Of a DNA stretch of 64,000 nucleotides, positions 46,734 to 59,993 are shown one piece after another. Source of the DNA: Thunnus maccoyii. Lineage: Eukaryota; Chordata; Actinopteri; Scombriformes; Scombridae. The position numbers were made by a program, and so were the translations under genes. The stretch covers positions 3,706,291-3,770,290 of the forward strand of contig NC_056553.1 of assembly GCF_910596095.1 (NCBI RefSeq), in the 5' to 3' direction. Every line of letters starts with the position of its first letter. The stretch's first letter is position 1. The notes under the pieces are model-generated. The model had not been told where the DNA came from, did not search any database, and worked only from the letters and a program-made list of their open reading frames with translations.

Positions 46734-47808
46734 TCATGCATGTGTGTGTATGTGGGGGTGGTGACGGGTTGCATTTTGTCCCCTCCCGTCTGACTAAAGT
46801 GCTCTCTGAGATAGACTCAGTCATTGGAGAGAGAGAGAGAGGGAGAGGTAGAGAGAGAGAGAGAGAGAGATCGAGGTAGAGAGAGAGAGGGAGGGTGGGG
46901 TGAATAACTGCGAGGTAGGAGAGAGAGCGAGAGAGGGACTCAGTGCTACCTAGAGGGAGCGGCAGACGGAGAGAGAGAGAGCTGCTGTATTATGTATCAC
47001 TGAGTGACAGACGAGCGAGCGAGCGAGCAAGCGTTCGAGTGCCAGCAGACAGAGAAACAGACGAGTGTGAAGAGGACGGAGGGGCGAGGCCGCTGCGGTT
47101 GCATGCGGTAACCATGGCGCAGCCGTCTCCGAGCGCATCGCCGGGCATCCGTCGCCGTAGCGATGGTTCAGTGAGAGAGTGTCTTGTCTTCCCTGTTTCT
47201 GAACGGAACGAGCAGGAGAGGCTGGAGGCCCTGGTACGCCGGAGAGCAGGAGGCGCTGATAAGAGAGGAGGAGGAGGAGGAGGAGGAGGAGGAGGGGAGG
47301 CCCAGGACCACCTGGATAACAGGCCTAAACGGTGGACATGGGGAGGACCGCCTGATGGAGTGGAGGGTGAGTATGATGATGATGGGGTGGTGGTGGTGGT
47401 GGGGGGGGTTTGTTGACGAGGTGATGGAGAGAAAGACGGGAAATGATCATGATGATGTCAGCGGAGGGTTGGTTTGAGATGTAGAACAGGGGAGAGCGTA
47501 CGGGTTGGATGCTGGATGTTGATGGGGGCTGGGAGAGGAGGAGGAGGAGGAGGAGGAGGAGGAGAGGTGTTTAGGGAGGAGGTCTGGAGGTCAGGGGGGG
47601 AAAAAGGATGAGGGGGGGGATGGTTGGATGGAAGGGTGGGGACAACAAAGCAGAGGAGGGCGGCGGTGGATAAAGATCAGGTGAAATGAGGATAAAGAGA
47701 GGAAGGAGAGGATGTGATGAAAAGGGCAGTGATGGAAAAGGGTGTGGAGGCTGCAATGCAGGAGCTGCTCAGCGCTTTGTCTCCAAATCTCATCAGGGTT
47801 ACGAGACG

Positions 47809-47839
<31 letters not shown>

Positions 47840-50800
47840 TGTGTGTTTACAGTCACGTATATCATCTGCGTGATCACACATATTAAAGTCCTGCTGTTAG
47901 CTGGTGGTTTTAGCTTGTAAATGTGCCACAGGTGTGTGTGTGTGCGTGTCTGTTTGTGTGTGTTGTTTTATTTCCGTGCTGGGAGGCAGGTCTAATTTCC
48001 AGAAAAGCAGGAGTTACACATCTAACCTTGAACACAACAAGGCCACGAACATAAACACAGACGGAGAGCGACATGAGGATGTTTACCGCGCCGACATCCG
48101 TCTTCTCTTATTTTACGCCTCTTTCTGCTTCACTCGTCGTCTTTTCTGAGATGATCTCTGCCGTCATGTCAGCCAGCAGGAGGCCAGAGCGCCACCAGCG
48201 AGGCTCCCAGATCCTGTGGTGCATTCATAACGCCATCAATTATTCACAGACAGTACCCATCAGCCCGATCCGTCCTGGCACTGACCCGGGATCGGGGTCC
48301 ACCCAGCAGCTCGTTTGGCTCCTGCCCGGCTGACTGGCAGAGAGGCTGCTCTGGGATCTGTCGGACCCAGCAGAACAGCTCACTGCAGCAGAAACAGCAG
48401 CATCTCATCTTACAGCGCTCCACTCGATTAAAGGACAGAGACTCACTAAAGACGCAAAATGTGTGTGTATGTGTGCCTGCTGCGTATTTTCCTCCTTTTC
48501 CGAAGGTAAAAGTCTGCACACTCACAGCTGCCTTTTCTCTGATTAATCTGACAGAAACAGATGCTCCGAACCGGGACTACAACACAACAGACTCATTCAT
48601 GTTCACGTGCTTTACGGTCTGAAAAACTGAAAGAAATATGGAGGCAATTGATCGGCCAATAACAAACTGACCTTCCAGGCTATAAATTTAGCAGCTACAG
48701 TATAAGAGGCTACTTCACCATGATAATAATGCAAATACAACAGGAAACTGAATACTGCTGTACAAAGTTGATCAAGAAAGTGTTTCTGTTCACATCACCA
48801 CCTGGTCATTATTACAGACTTTCTTCAAATACACAGAACTTTATCTTAAATTCTAGTGAAGATCCCAAAGTTTACAAAAATACCAAATATGTCAGGCTGA
48901 AGTTTGTATAAAATGAAGCACAAGACATCTAGAATATTTCAGTTTCTTATCATAAAACCTCAATAAAGAGCTGGAGCAAGATGATATAGAATATATATAG
49001 AGAGAATATACAGTATATGATGCTGTCAGAGTGGAAAAAGATGATTTTTTCCAGCCATAAAGCTACTTTAGGTTAAATACAAAGGAAGAGCTTGATGTTC
49101 AGGGTTTACACAGTGCCTTCAAGTGATGTTTTAGTGTTTATGAGAAGAATTCAGTCATATGTTGGATTCAAAACTTTGTATGTTAAAGAGGAAAGAGGAA
49201 ATTCTTTTTGCAGCAAGGCAACATAATAACACAAAATCATGAAAACACAATAAAAACACACAGAGACAATAAGAGCCAGTGTTATACATGCAAATGTCAG
49301 AACTAATAGACGTTACCTTTTATTACTGCAATTTCTCAAATAGTTTATTAACCTCAACTGCAGAGACAAGCAGGCCTTTATTTGAAACACTTATATAGCG
49401 ACTGGCCTTGTCAGCAGGACATCTCTTGGGAGGACAGTGAATCACCATATTGGTACAGACTGAAATTTCTCAACTACTATTGGATGGATTTTCATGAAAT
49501 TTTGTACAGACCTTCATTGTTCCCAGATAATGTATCCTACTGACTTTGGTGATGCCCTGACTTTTCATCTAGCGTCATCATCATGGCAAAATTTCAGTTT
49601 GTCCCATAAATTCTCAGGATGGGGTCGTACTAGAAAAGAAGGAGTTTGTTCAACGTGTTGTCCGACCATGTTGGAGGTAGAGGCGTTCAGTACATGTACG
49701 AACAAATCTTTATCAACGAATCTTCAAAGTGAACTGAATGAATCATCATTTTCATGGACTGAATCTGTAGTTTCTAACAGTGGAGCTCCCCGCTGTTGTC
49801 AGCTCAGCAGCGAGTCACAGTATATTACTTCCTCCTTATACCATTGTCTGCGTGAATACTTGATTCTGATTGGGTGTCCATTAAATCCTGATAATGGACA
49901 ACTACTAAGGAGTTCCAGTGAAACCGTGTCTGTTCACTGTTCTAATTCTCTTATCACTACAATGAGTGACTTCAACATTTCTTTTAACTTGTTTGAAGAA
50001 TTTGACAACCTTGATGACTGAGATGCAGCTGAAGAAAGAGAAACTGAAAAGAAAAGGGAGAAACAGCACAAGGAGTTAACACCAGGATAGCTAGCTAGTC
50101 TTATTGTTAAACATACTGTTAAATTATATTTACTGTTCGTCAACTGTACACAGTATTATTGACTTTGAATCTTGCTAGCATAACGTTAGCTTTCTAGCTC
50201 ATAGCTGAGCCAAAGGGTTCTATGAGCTGAGTGGACTAAAAATATCTCCTGTTGCCAAGTCGTATCTGAGGTTCTTCCTGTTTACTAGAGTAGTGAACAA
50301 CGTTTCCGTTGCATAAGAACCTTATGGGATGTCAATGATTGTTCCAGGTATTAGTCAAACCCACAAGTGTTACCAGGGAAACTGAGTTATTGCTTGTAAA
50401 AAAAAAACATTAGATTTTGATTGCAAAACGCATGAAAATATAAATTAATTGTCTTAATTTTTTCTTTAGCAAGTGACCATGGTATAAGCAGGATAATGAA
50501 ATCCTGCAATTATCCCTTACTTAAGGCATATTGAAAGACCACAAAAGCTACAGAAACAACTATAATCTGATATCTTTGTTTGAAATAATAGGCTGCTGAG
50601 CTGTTCGACTTATGAAAAGTGCTCATATTGGTTGGTTTTATACTGAACTGAATGCGACAGCTTGGACTCAACAGACTGAACGTATTATTTAACTGAGGAC
50701 AGAATCAGTGCTGGATATCAGGTCATATGAACAGTAATGTGTTCAGTTACTGGCATACATACTGTAGTGCATTTAAATAGTGATGCAACCGCTTAGCCAA

Positions 50801-53800
50801 TAAAAAAAGAGAACAAATCAGTGAGTATGAATCTTTGAAATGAAATGAATTACCAAAGTGATTTGTGGTTTCCACCTTTAATTGGAAGGCAGAAGTGTGA
50901 GTCGCCGAGTGGCAGAAAGCCTGAATATTGGGATTAATATGGGGATAACATGGCACATTCATCGTGTTACGCTTGGTTGTTGACATATAATGAATGGAAA
51001 AGAGAGCTTGAGAGAGGACTTTAGAGCCTGCTTACTTTCTCACCTCTGCACTCCCAGCCAATCACGGTGTGAAGTTGGTGTGAATGTCAGATTGATGGTT
51101 GTGGAAAGTTACAGAAATGGCCCTACGCAGCTCTTTCTATTGTCATGTTTGAAAGGTTTGACTTTGGGGGTTTCCGAAGCTATTCTACCATCCAACAAGC
51201 TCTTCTGGTGGAGTATACTGGCGCCTTTTATTCTTGTTATTGTCAACCACCTAACAACAGTATCCTGTACTAGACTTTATATGTTGAAAATATGCTTTTT
51301 GAAGCGTTACACTTGTAGCTTTGGTTTACTTGCAGTTTTATTGCATAATGTTTCACTCTGCTCAGCCATGTTTGGTAAGATGTTGGTAACATGCGTTCAT
51401 TTTGCATCTAGAATCTTGTTTTGTCCAACATATGGAGGTTTTGATGACTTCCTGCTGGGGGTCTTGTGGTTTATCTCAGACGTTTCTGTCCTGGTTTTGT
51501 CAGTATGTGTGAATGGAAGTCGTTGTTGTTGTTACCTGTGTGTGTGTCAGATCTGTCATGTGTTATTGACGCAGGTGTGTTCGTATGAGTGTGTGTTTAC
51601 ATGCGAGTGTGTGAGTGTAATGCTTTGCTTTCTCCGCTCTGCTTCACCTGCTGCCCAGGTAACCCTAAGACCCCGCCCTGCCCTGCCATTGGCTCCGCTC
51701 AGCCCAATGAGCTTCCTGCTGCTTCCAGTGCCCGCAAATCCCGTAACGGTACAGACCACATCTCTGTGTGCCACGCCTATACCGCCCGCCCACCACACCT
51801 ACCTTTCACCTGCAGCTGATCCTGTGTCTGCATGCGTTGTAGACGTCTTTGTACTGTCTCACTGGCTGTGATATCGTCCTGCAGTGTGTTTATTAAATGT
51901 GTTTTCTGTGCGTGGTGGTGAATTCAACGCAGTGTTGTGGACACTTCCTTGTAAAAGTCATCAGCTGCTTCATTTTCATTCACTCATCTTGACATTTTTT
52001 TCTAGTTATGTTGGCGTTTAAGAAAAGGAGAACATGCTTCACCGAGGACATCTTTATATACTGATGCAGCAGAAATATCTATGATTTCACACAGGTTGGC
52101 AGTAGAGATGTGCCAGTATCAAATTTTAATTCTACGATTATTGTGGCCAAAAATACAGTATTATCATGATAATCATCAAACTTTTCTGAAATACCACTAT
52201 ACATACAATAAAATCACTTCACATGATGATCTCTTTGGATTTAATTGAACCAAACAAACTGAACAGTGATCAATATTAGGGCTGCAACTAATGATTATTT
52301 TCATTAGTGATTAATCTGTCTGTCATTTTCTCGATTTGTCGATCAGTTGTTTGGCCCAGAAAATGGTGAAAAATCTCACTGTTTCCCAAAGCCCAAGGTG
52401 ACGTCCTTGAACATCTTGTTTTTATCCAACCAACAGTCCCCAACCCAAAGATATTCAGTTCACTATATATATAAACCACATTCATATTTGAGAAGCTGGA
52501 ATCAGAGAATATGGACATTTTTTTCTTAAAAAATGTCACAAAATGATGATTGAAATACTTGGCGATTAATAGTTGACAACTAATTGATTAATTAACTAAT
52601 CATTGCAGCTCTAAACTGTATATTGCTGCAGCCTGCAAATGCAAAATGACATCAAAAACTCTAAAAACACCACAAACAAAAGCAGGTTGTTTGTTTAAAG
52701 TTTAATGACTTTAAATGCAGCTTAGTGTCTCTTATTTTAGATTCTCTGCATGGTCTGATTTGTTTTGGCTGTTAATAGCTGTGAAAGAACCAAAAAATCC
52801 TGTCGATCACTTGGATTCACTTAACCGTAAACTAGCCGCATATCATCAGGTGGACTAGCTAATGTTAGCATAGCAAGTCATGGCAAGAGAAGCCTGGTTC
52901 TCTGGTCCTTCTGTGTCTCTATTTGACTGGTAAAAAAAAATGCAGTTTTTTAGGGGTTTATCAAAGTCAAACTTGCTAATAAAGACAGCAATAATCATAG
53001 TAATTGAAATGATTGGCAGTATTGTTAGCATCAGAATGTTTCACCACAGTATAAATGGAGGGAAAACGGTATACTGACAAACCTATATTTTACAGAATCT
53101 CAACTATAACTCAAACCTCTCTACAATCCATTGTGTCAAACAAATGCAGGAAAGGATATCCAGCAGCTAAAACAAACAACCAGATGGTGAAAGAACACAG
53201 ACGGTTTATTGTATTTTATTATTTTCTATGGTAGAAGTTCAGGTTTCTGTTTCTGTCTGGTTTGGTGAGCGTGACTCAGCCCCTGGTGCACAGATTAATG
53301 TCACTTGCATGTATGTTGGCCGACACTAGTGCAAAGATCTGGAGGTGTTTACAGACCTGCGGAGGCAGAAATATGTTTCTGAAACTGGCAAAAATACCTC
53401 AGATCTAATAATTCTTTTTGACCTCATTACTTCATAAATATGCTGAAGGAATATAATGGTTTGAGCTGCCAAGAAATACTTAAAAATGCAAATCCAAGCT
53501 GAAATACTGCTGCCATTTATATCAAGCAGATGTCACGCTGATGACTTCCCTCTGCTCCTCTATATATCTGCCTGATATTTATGTACTTATTATGTCCAAT
53601 TACAGTTCAGATTTTACTAATGTGGCTGTATTTGGTCATTCTGATTCATCTTCAGTGATGTGATGTTCAAAAACAACTGCAAAGACTTGTTGTTTATGGA
53701 AAAATAATGAACCTGCAAGATGTGAATTAACAAAAGCTTCATTAGTACGAAAGAAAAATCAAACTGATGTTTAAAAGCAATAACAGACTGGAAGAGAATT

Positions 53801-53944
53801 TAAAAAGCCTTAAGTCACTGAACATAAACACACTGAGTGTATGAACTCATACAAAAAACAGAGAAAAACAATAGTGCTGCTGTTCCACATATTTCCACTT
53901 ATTTTTTCCTTTGTGGCTAATGAGTGTCTGGTTTGGAAACCCGA

Positions 53945-53975
<31 letters not shown>

Positions 53976-54397
53976 ACCACCACACCAACCCCCCCCCCAC
54001 ACACACACACACACACACACACACTCCCCACCCCTATCACAACAAAGGGCTGCTCCACTTCCTGTCTTCCAGGCCCAGGGCCGTGTTTAGCGATGCATAC
54101 ATATCATTCTCAGGAGGGAGCCCAGTCTATAAAACACCCCACTCCTCTGCACACACAAACACACACAAACACACACAGACACACACAAAGACACACAGAC
54201 ACACACAGACACACACAGACACACAGACACACAGAGACACACACAGACACACACAAACACACACAGACACACAGACACACAGAGACACACACAAACACAC
54301 GTACACAATCATACATCATACCAGACATTCACCCTGTAGCTATCTGTGAAACTTATTAGACCCCACCTACACAAAAAGCAAGTGCAGTCGGATCGAA

Positions 54398-54458
<61 letters not shown>

Positions 54459-57400
54459 CCATATTACAGATACAGGCACTGTGGAAATCAGTGTTTTTTT
54501 TATTTTTTCTGAACCTCTGCTGCACTTTTGCACTAAACCCGAGAGGAATTTCACTGGAAAAAAATGTGGTTTTATTCAGTTTTAAACTACCAATATAATA
54601 TATAATAATAATATAATAGCGTTGTTTTCTAATATTGAAGCTCCTCTACTTTGTGGAATAAGGAAGAAAAAACAGCCTCCAGCACTGATGCAGGATATTA
54701 GACACTGAAAAGATCATTTTTATATCATCTGGCCAGAATCAGTCTGGCTCATTTACTGTTCTGTTTCTTTATATTGATCAGTGAGGTTTGTCCCTGTCAC
54801 ATAAACTAATAACATAAAATAAATGAATAGCACAAAATGCTGTACAGTAAAAACAACAAAGCAAAACACAGAGACCAGTACAATTAGCTAAAATAATAAG
54901 ATAATAAAGCAGGAGAATATAATTAGTTGAATATTTCATCATACAGTTCCCAGTAGAGTGAAATATTGGTTTCAGTTTTTCATTCTCTTCATTTTGCATA
55001 CTGTGTGAGATAATGATCAGATTTTAACTGATTTAAGTTATCATGATGATGATGTTTGCGTTAGCTGTCATGTCGTCACCTTTGCTGGTTTTTAAAACTA
55101 AAATTAGAGTAAACGTAACCTAATAAACAGATTCAGATCTCTAACTGGCATGTTAAGATGCTGTTTAACCCTCCTGTTGTCTTCGGGTCAAATTTGACCC
55201 GTTTTCAAATGTTTTTATATCAGAAATATGGATTTCTTTAATCTAATTACCTGGAAATCACATGGATGGTTCTATACCACACACTTTGCAAGTAAAAATA
55301 ATGATCACTACTTTCATTGAATTTTGGGTTTTTTATTGTGGACTTTTGTTCTCCCGAGTCAAAATTGACCCGGGAGGACAAAAGTGGTCGACGAGAAGAC
55401 AACAGGAGGGTTAATGAAGTTTCTCAGAGTGGAAAACAATGAATACCAAGAAAATCCTTTTATTTTCTTTCTCTTTTATTTACCATATTTAAAAAAAAAA
55501 AGGTTAATAAGTGTCTAAATGTGCCAAATTTAGTCAAAAAAATTACAAAAAATTAGTAATTCCTGGGCAGATGTTAATGACAGAAGAAACTTCAAGAGAC
55601 ATATACAAAATAAAACACAAAATAAAACAGCTCTGTGGTTCGATGCCCCACATTCACTCAAACAGACGACTGAGCATCTGACTGACAGGAAGAATATTCT
55701 GAGATGAGCTTCCTGTCCAGCTCGAGTGTTACTAGAGGTCAGAAACTCCACATGCTGCCTTTAATCTGAATCAAACACATCCTGTAAACTCAGATTATTG
55801 GGGTAAATTGTACTACTGTGATCCTTGTAAAAACCTTAAATCCAACTATCATCTTAATCCTGTAATTCACAGTAATCCAGTAACACTGAGTCTTAATGTC
55901 TGTACTCGCTGGTATGTAGGCTTCTCTTCCCTCCGTATCATCATCCTCCATTTCATGATGAAGCAGGCTGCAGACAGACTCGCTGCGTCTGCCTCTGCTC
56001 TCTGTTCTGCTGCTTCATTTCTGTCTTACATCACCAAGGTTAATTCATTCAGCGGCCTGCATGGCTCATCGATCTGCTGGATTATTTTCTGTGTGAGCTG
56101 GCAGTTTTGTGCTTGTCGTGTGCCGGGTGTTTGTTCTGTTATCGGGACGTTTATTGAATATATTTGTGACTTTTACATCATCAGTCAATACAGCAGAAGC
56201 AGCTGTGGGTGCATTTATTCAGTGTCATGTATGTGTCTGTGTTAGTGACTTGTATGTTTTTGGTCTTTTTTTGTCAGTCGGTGACTTCCTGTCTCCACCC
56301 ACTTCAGATCAACCAATGAACAAACAGCTCTCCAGCTCCTCAGCTGCCCTCCACTCACCAGAGAGAGGTGAGAGAGACATGCAGATCAGATTTATCAGTG
56401 TTTTCTTAAACCTAAGATGCAAAACATGTTAAAGCACAAAACCTCCGTCACTCTCTGCTGAATGACAGATAACCTGCAGTTGCTCTAAAGGTATATTTAT
56501 CATTTTAAAAGCTCTTTTGAACCATCCAGGTCTCTGTGGGAGAGGAAAAAGGGAAAATCAACATAAAACATTCAACTTGTGAGATGTGAGGCAAAGATAC
56601 AGCCTGAGGTGAAAGAGACAGGTGCACGCTGAGTATCTAAAAAAACAACGAGATGTTAGTTGTTCTAGTTTGGTTGCAGCTGGAGCTGCAGCAGCAGATG
56701 TGACACGCTGCTCATGGAGACAATTAAAGTACTTAAAAACACTTAGCGCCTAATTGCTGCAGTTTGTGTGAGAAATTCACACTCTTCCTCAAAGTCAAAT
56801 CTGAACACACAGGCATAATAAACATGTTTTTAGTTGGGCTGAAACTATTATTATTGTTGATTAATCCGATGATTATTTTCCAGATTAATCGATTCATTGT
56901 TTTGTCTATAAAATGTCAGAAAATAGTGAAAATTACATATAAATTATAATTTCCTAATCCCAAAAGTGACGTTTTTAGATGTCTCGTTGTGTCTGATCAA
57001 AAGTCAAAAATCAAAAGATTCTCACTTTACTGTCATGTCTGACATCCTGAGAGGCAGCAGCCAGCAGATGGTCGACATTATTCCTTAAAAAATTACTAAA
57101 ATGATTATTTGATTATCAAAGTAGTTGCTGACTAATTGTTGCGGCTCTAATTTGTCGATTCAGTGTGAATTACACTATTGGAGGATATTATTATCGTCAC
57201 AAATAAATGTCCATAAATCTGCTTAGCAATCATAGAAAAAAAGAAGAAGAATCATCACATTTTCAAGTTTTCTTCAGTATTAAAGTGATCCAGTGATAGT
57301 CATCTATACATCCATTAAAAACAGGAACTGCTAACAGCTAATTCTGCGTAGTTTTATGGTGCTGATTTGCCATAAATGTAAACAAGAGTAAACATCTGTA

Positions 57401-57962
57401 ATTGTCTGTAGGTGTGAGTGTGAATGTCTATATGTGTCAGCAACCTGTCCTGCTTCTTATCTAATGTGAGACTCTACACAGGATAAACAAATATAAATAA
57501 TGTATGAAACCCAAACACATGGTTAAAAAATAATTGCAGAGACAACGTTCTAAATCTAAACATTCACTTGTATTTCACCTGCATCTAATTTATACTAACT
57601 TATCTGATTTTTTTGACTGAAGTGCCATTTTTCTCGTGCAGTGTTTTATTTTTTCTAGAAAATTCTTGAAACATTGCAGACAGGTTGAAATATTAATGTT
57701 TTTCTTTGGTTTATGGAGGTTTTGAGAGGTTTGATTGTTCCTCTTCACTCATTTGGACTTTCTGATTCCCTCGTTCTGTGTTTGTGTTGTTATGTCGTTG
57801 TTTTCCATCTGTTCGTGTGTGTCGGTCTGTGACTCGTCAGTGTCTTTTGTGTCCCATCGAACAGCTTCCTCCAACAACCACAGACCGTACAGAAGTTCCT
57901 CCAACCGCAGGAGCATCGCTGGATTCCCCGAGGACACGTCCAAAGCCAAAACACCCACGGTA

Positions 57963-58022
<60 letters not shown>

Positions 58023-59903
58023 ACAACAGAGACTTGCAACCTCATTATAAATGAAGTGTTCAGGACTTAAAGGGCACATTAGCAAGTGTCGTGAGCCAGT
58101 TTGTTTATTATGGTAATATCACAGATTTATACACGTCTGCAGCTGTAAACTGCAGAATTAAAGGTCTTTCTGTATGTGCCGATTACTTTAAATGCGTCTG
58201 TAGAATAACTGTACACACACAAGACCAGCGGTTGTAACTGCTGTTGTTTCTTCAGAATGACGCGACATTTCCACATAAACCTTCCTGGATCCTTGTTGAC
58301 AGATGGAGTTATTGCTGCTGTGGTCAGATGTTTCTTTCCTGAAGAGGATTAAGATGTTTTCAGTCTTTCTACCATCAACAGGAATATACTATGAGAATCT
58401 TTAGCTGTTTGCACTACAAGAACTAAAACCTTGTCCTGTTCTGAGCACAGTTCTTGTAGTAAAATGCAGAGTTAAAGTGCCGACGTAGCTCGGGAGCCTC
58501 AGGAAGATTTTTTTATTGTGTCATCAAAATTAAGATTGTAAAACTGAGCCTCAGGACTGGAAGAAGTCTGGAAAAATTCATGTTATAGCAGGTTTTTATA
58601 CTTCTCTTTTTCTCCAAATCATTTTCAGAAGTCTATTGTTTATAATATCAGATTTTAAAAATGACATTTGCATTTGTAGGTCGACTGCATCATCGTTTCT
58701 CTGCATTTCCCGTTCTTCACTTTTTATTACCGTAAACACTCTGAGCAGTGCTCATCACAATACGACTTCAGTTTGTGCAGCAAACACAACACAAACTGGT
58801 TTTGGTTTGCAGATAAAATCCAGACAGAAATTAGCTTAATCTGATCACATCCTTCTTGAAAAATCACGTATTTCGTCAGAAGAAATTGGTAAAAACTGAT
58901 AATAATGAGCCTTAGTGAAATGATTATGATCTATCAGTTGTTTTATAGGCTTCAGTCCTTTCAGCACTTTATATTTACTTCATACAAATTGAAGCTGTTT
59001 TCACAATGTGGAGCCAGTTCAGTCCGAGTGATGGAGGTCGTTGTGAGATCTGTGCAGGATACGAGCGTAATGCCGACAGTCGCAGGAACAGGATCGGACA
59101 GGAAAGATGGATCGATGTTTGTCGAGACAGGAAGAAGATTTCATTCTCATGTCAGGCTCTAATGAAGCTGACAGGCTTCTCAGTAATGGACTCGATATTT
59201 TACAGTAGTTACTCTCATGTTTAAAAATTAATGTTCTTGTCAGTTATTGCCGGATGATTCAGTGGCTCTTTGCTGAAACACATTGAAAGTCATTTTAAGT
59301 TCTAGTGGAGAACTCAAACTTTCCAAAGATACTTTTGGGAAATTGGAAAATTGGGTTAAAAGAAAAGTGGATTTCCCCCAAAATGTTGGTGAAAAGTGTG
59401 TAAAACTGATAATTTTCTGTGAAAAGTCAGAATGGTGCACCTAGAGCTGCAACGATTAGTCAATTAATCAATTAGTTACCAACTATTTTGATAAGCAATT
59501 AATCATTTTGAGCCATTTTTAAAGAAAAAAAGCCTAAATTCTCTGATTCCAGCTTCTCAAATGTGAAGAGAGTAAACTGAATATCTTTAGGTTATGGACA
59601 AAACAAAACATTTGAAGACGTCACTTCTTCACCATTTTATAGAACAAACAACTAATCAGTTAATTGAGAAAATAATCAACAGATTAATCAATAATGAAAA
59701 TAATGCACCACCTCCTCAGTTGTATGTGTCTAATTATGTAAAACAAACATTGCTGAGTCATTTTTGATCATTTATTTACAACATATATTAATATTATTAT
59801 TAATATTTGTAAAATGTGACTTGCAGGGGGAGACTCCGAACACACCGGCCCGTAGCTCTTCCTTCAGGGCCAACAGCAAAGGCCCCGCCACACCGAAACG
59901 GTA

Positions 59904-59939
<36 letters not shown>

Positions 59940-59953
59940 ACACACACACACAC

Positions 59954-59993
<40 letters not shown>

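Noticed and set aside
49494..50021. 175-codon open frame starting in a dispersed repeat
   Set aside because: The first part is the repeat at 49447-49640. The remainder has no recognisable motif. It could be a transposon relic, but I cannot support a gene.
50990..51871. 293-codon open frame on the + strand
   Set aside because: It crosses the map7d2 exon 51659-51748 in another frame and shows no domain or codon bias. A chance frame in an AT-poor intron.
53841..54359. Open frames of Thr-His or Cys-Val repeats in CA microsatellites, both strands
   Set aside because: Stop-free dinucleotide repeats always produce such frames. No coding evidence.
59006..59224. 72-codon frame with a CEIC-like start
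   Set aside because: A single Cys pair without a matching zinc-finger pattern, inside a map7d2 intron. No support.
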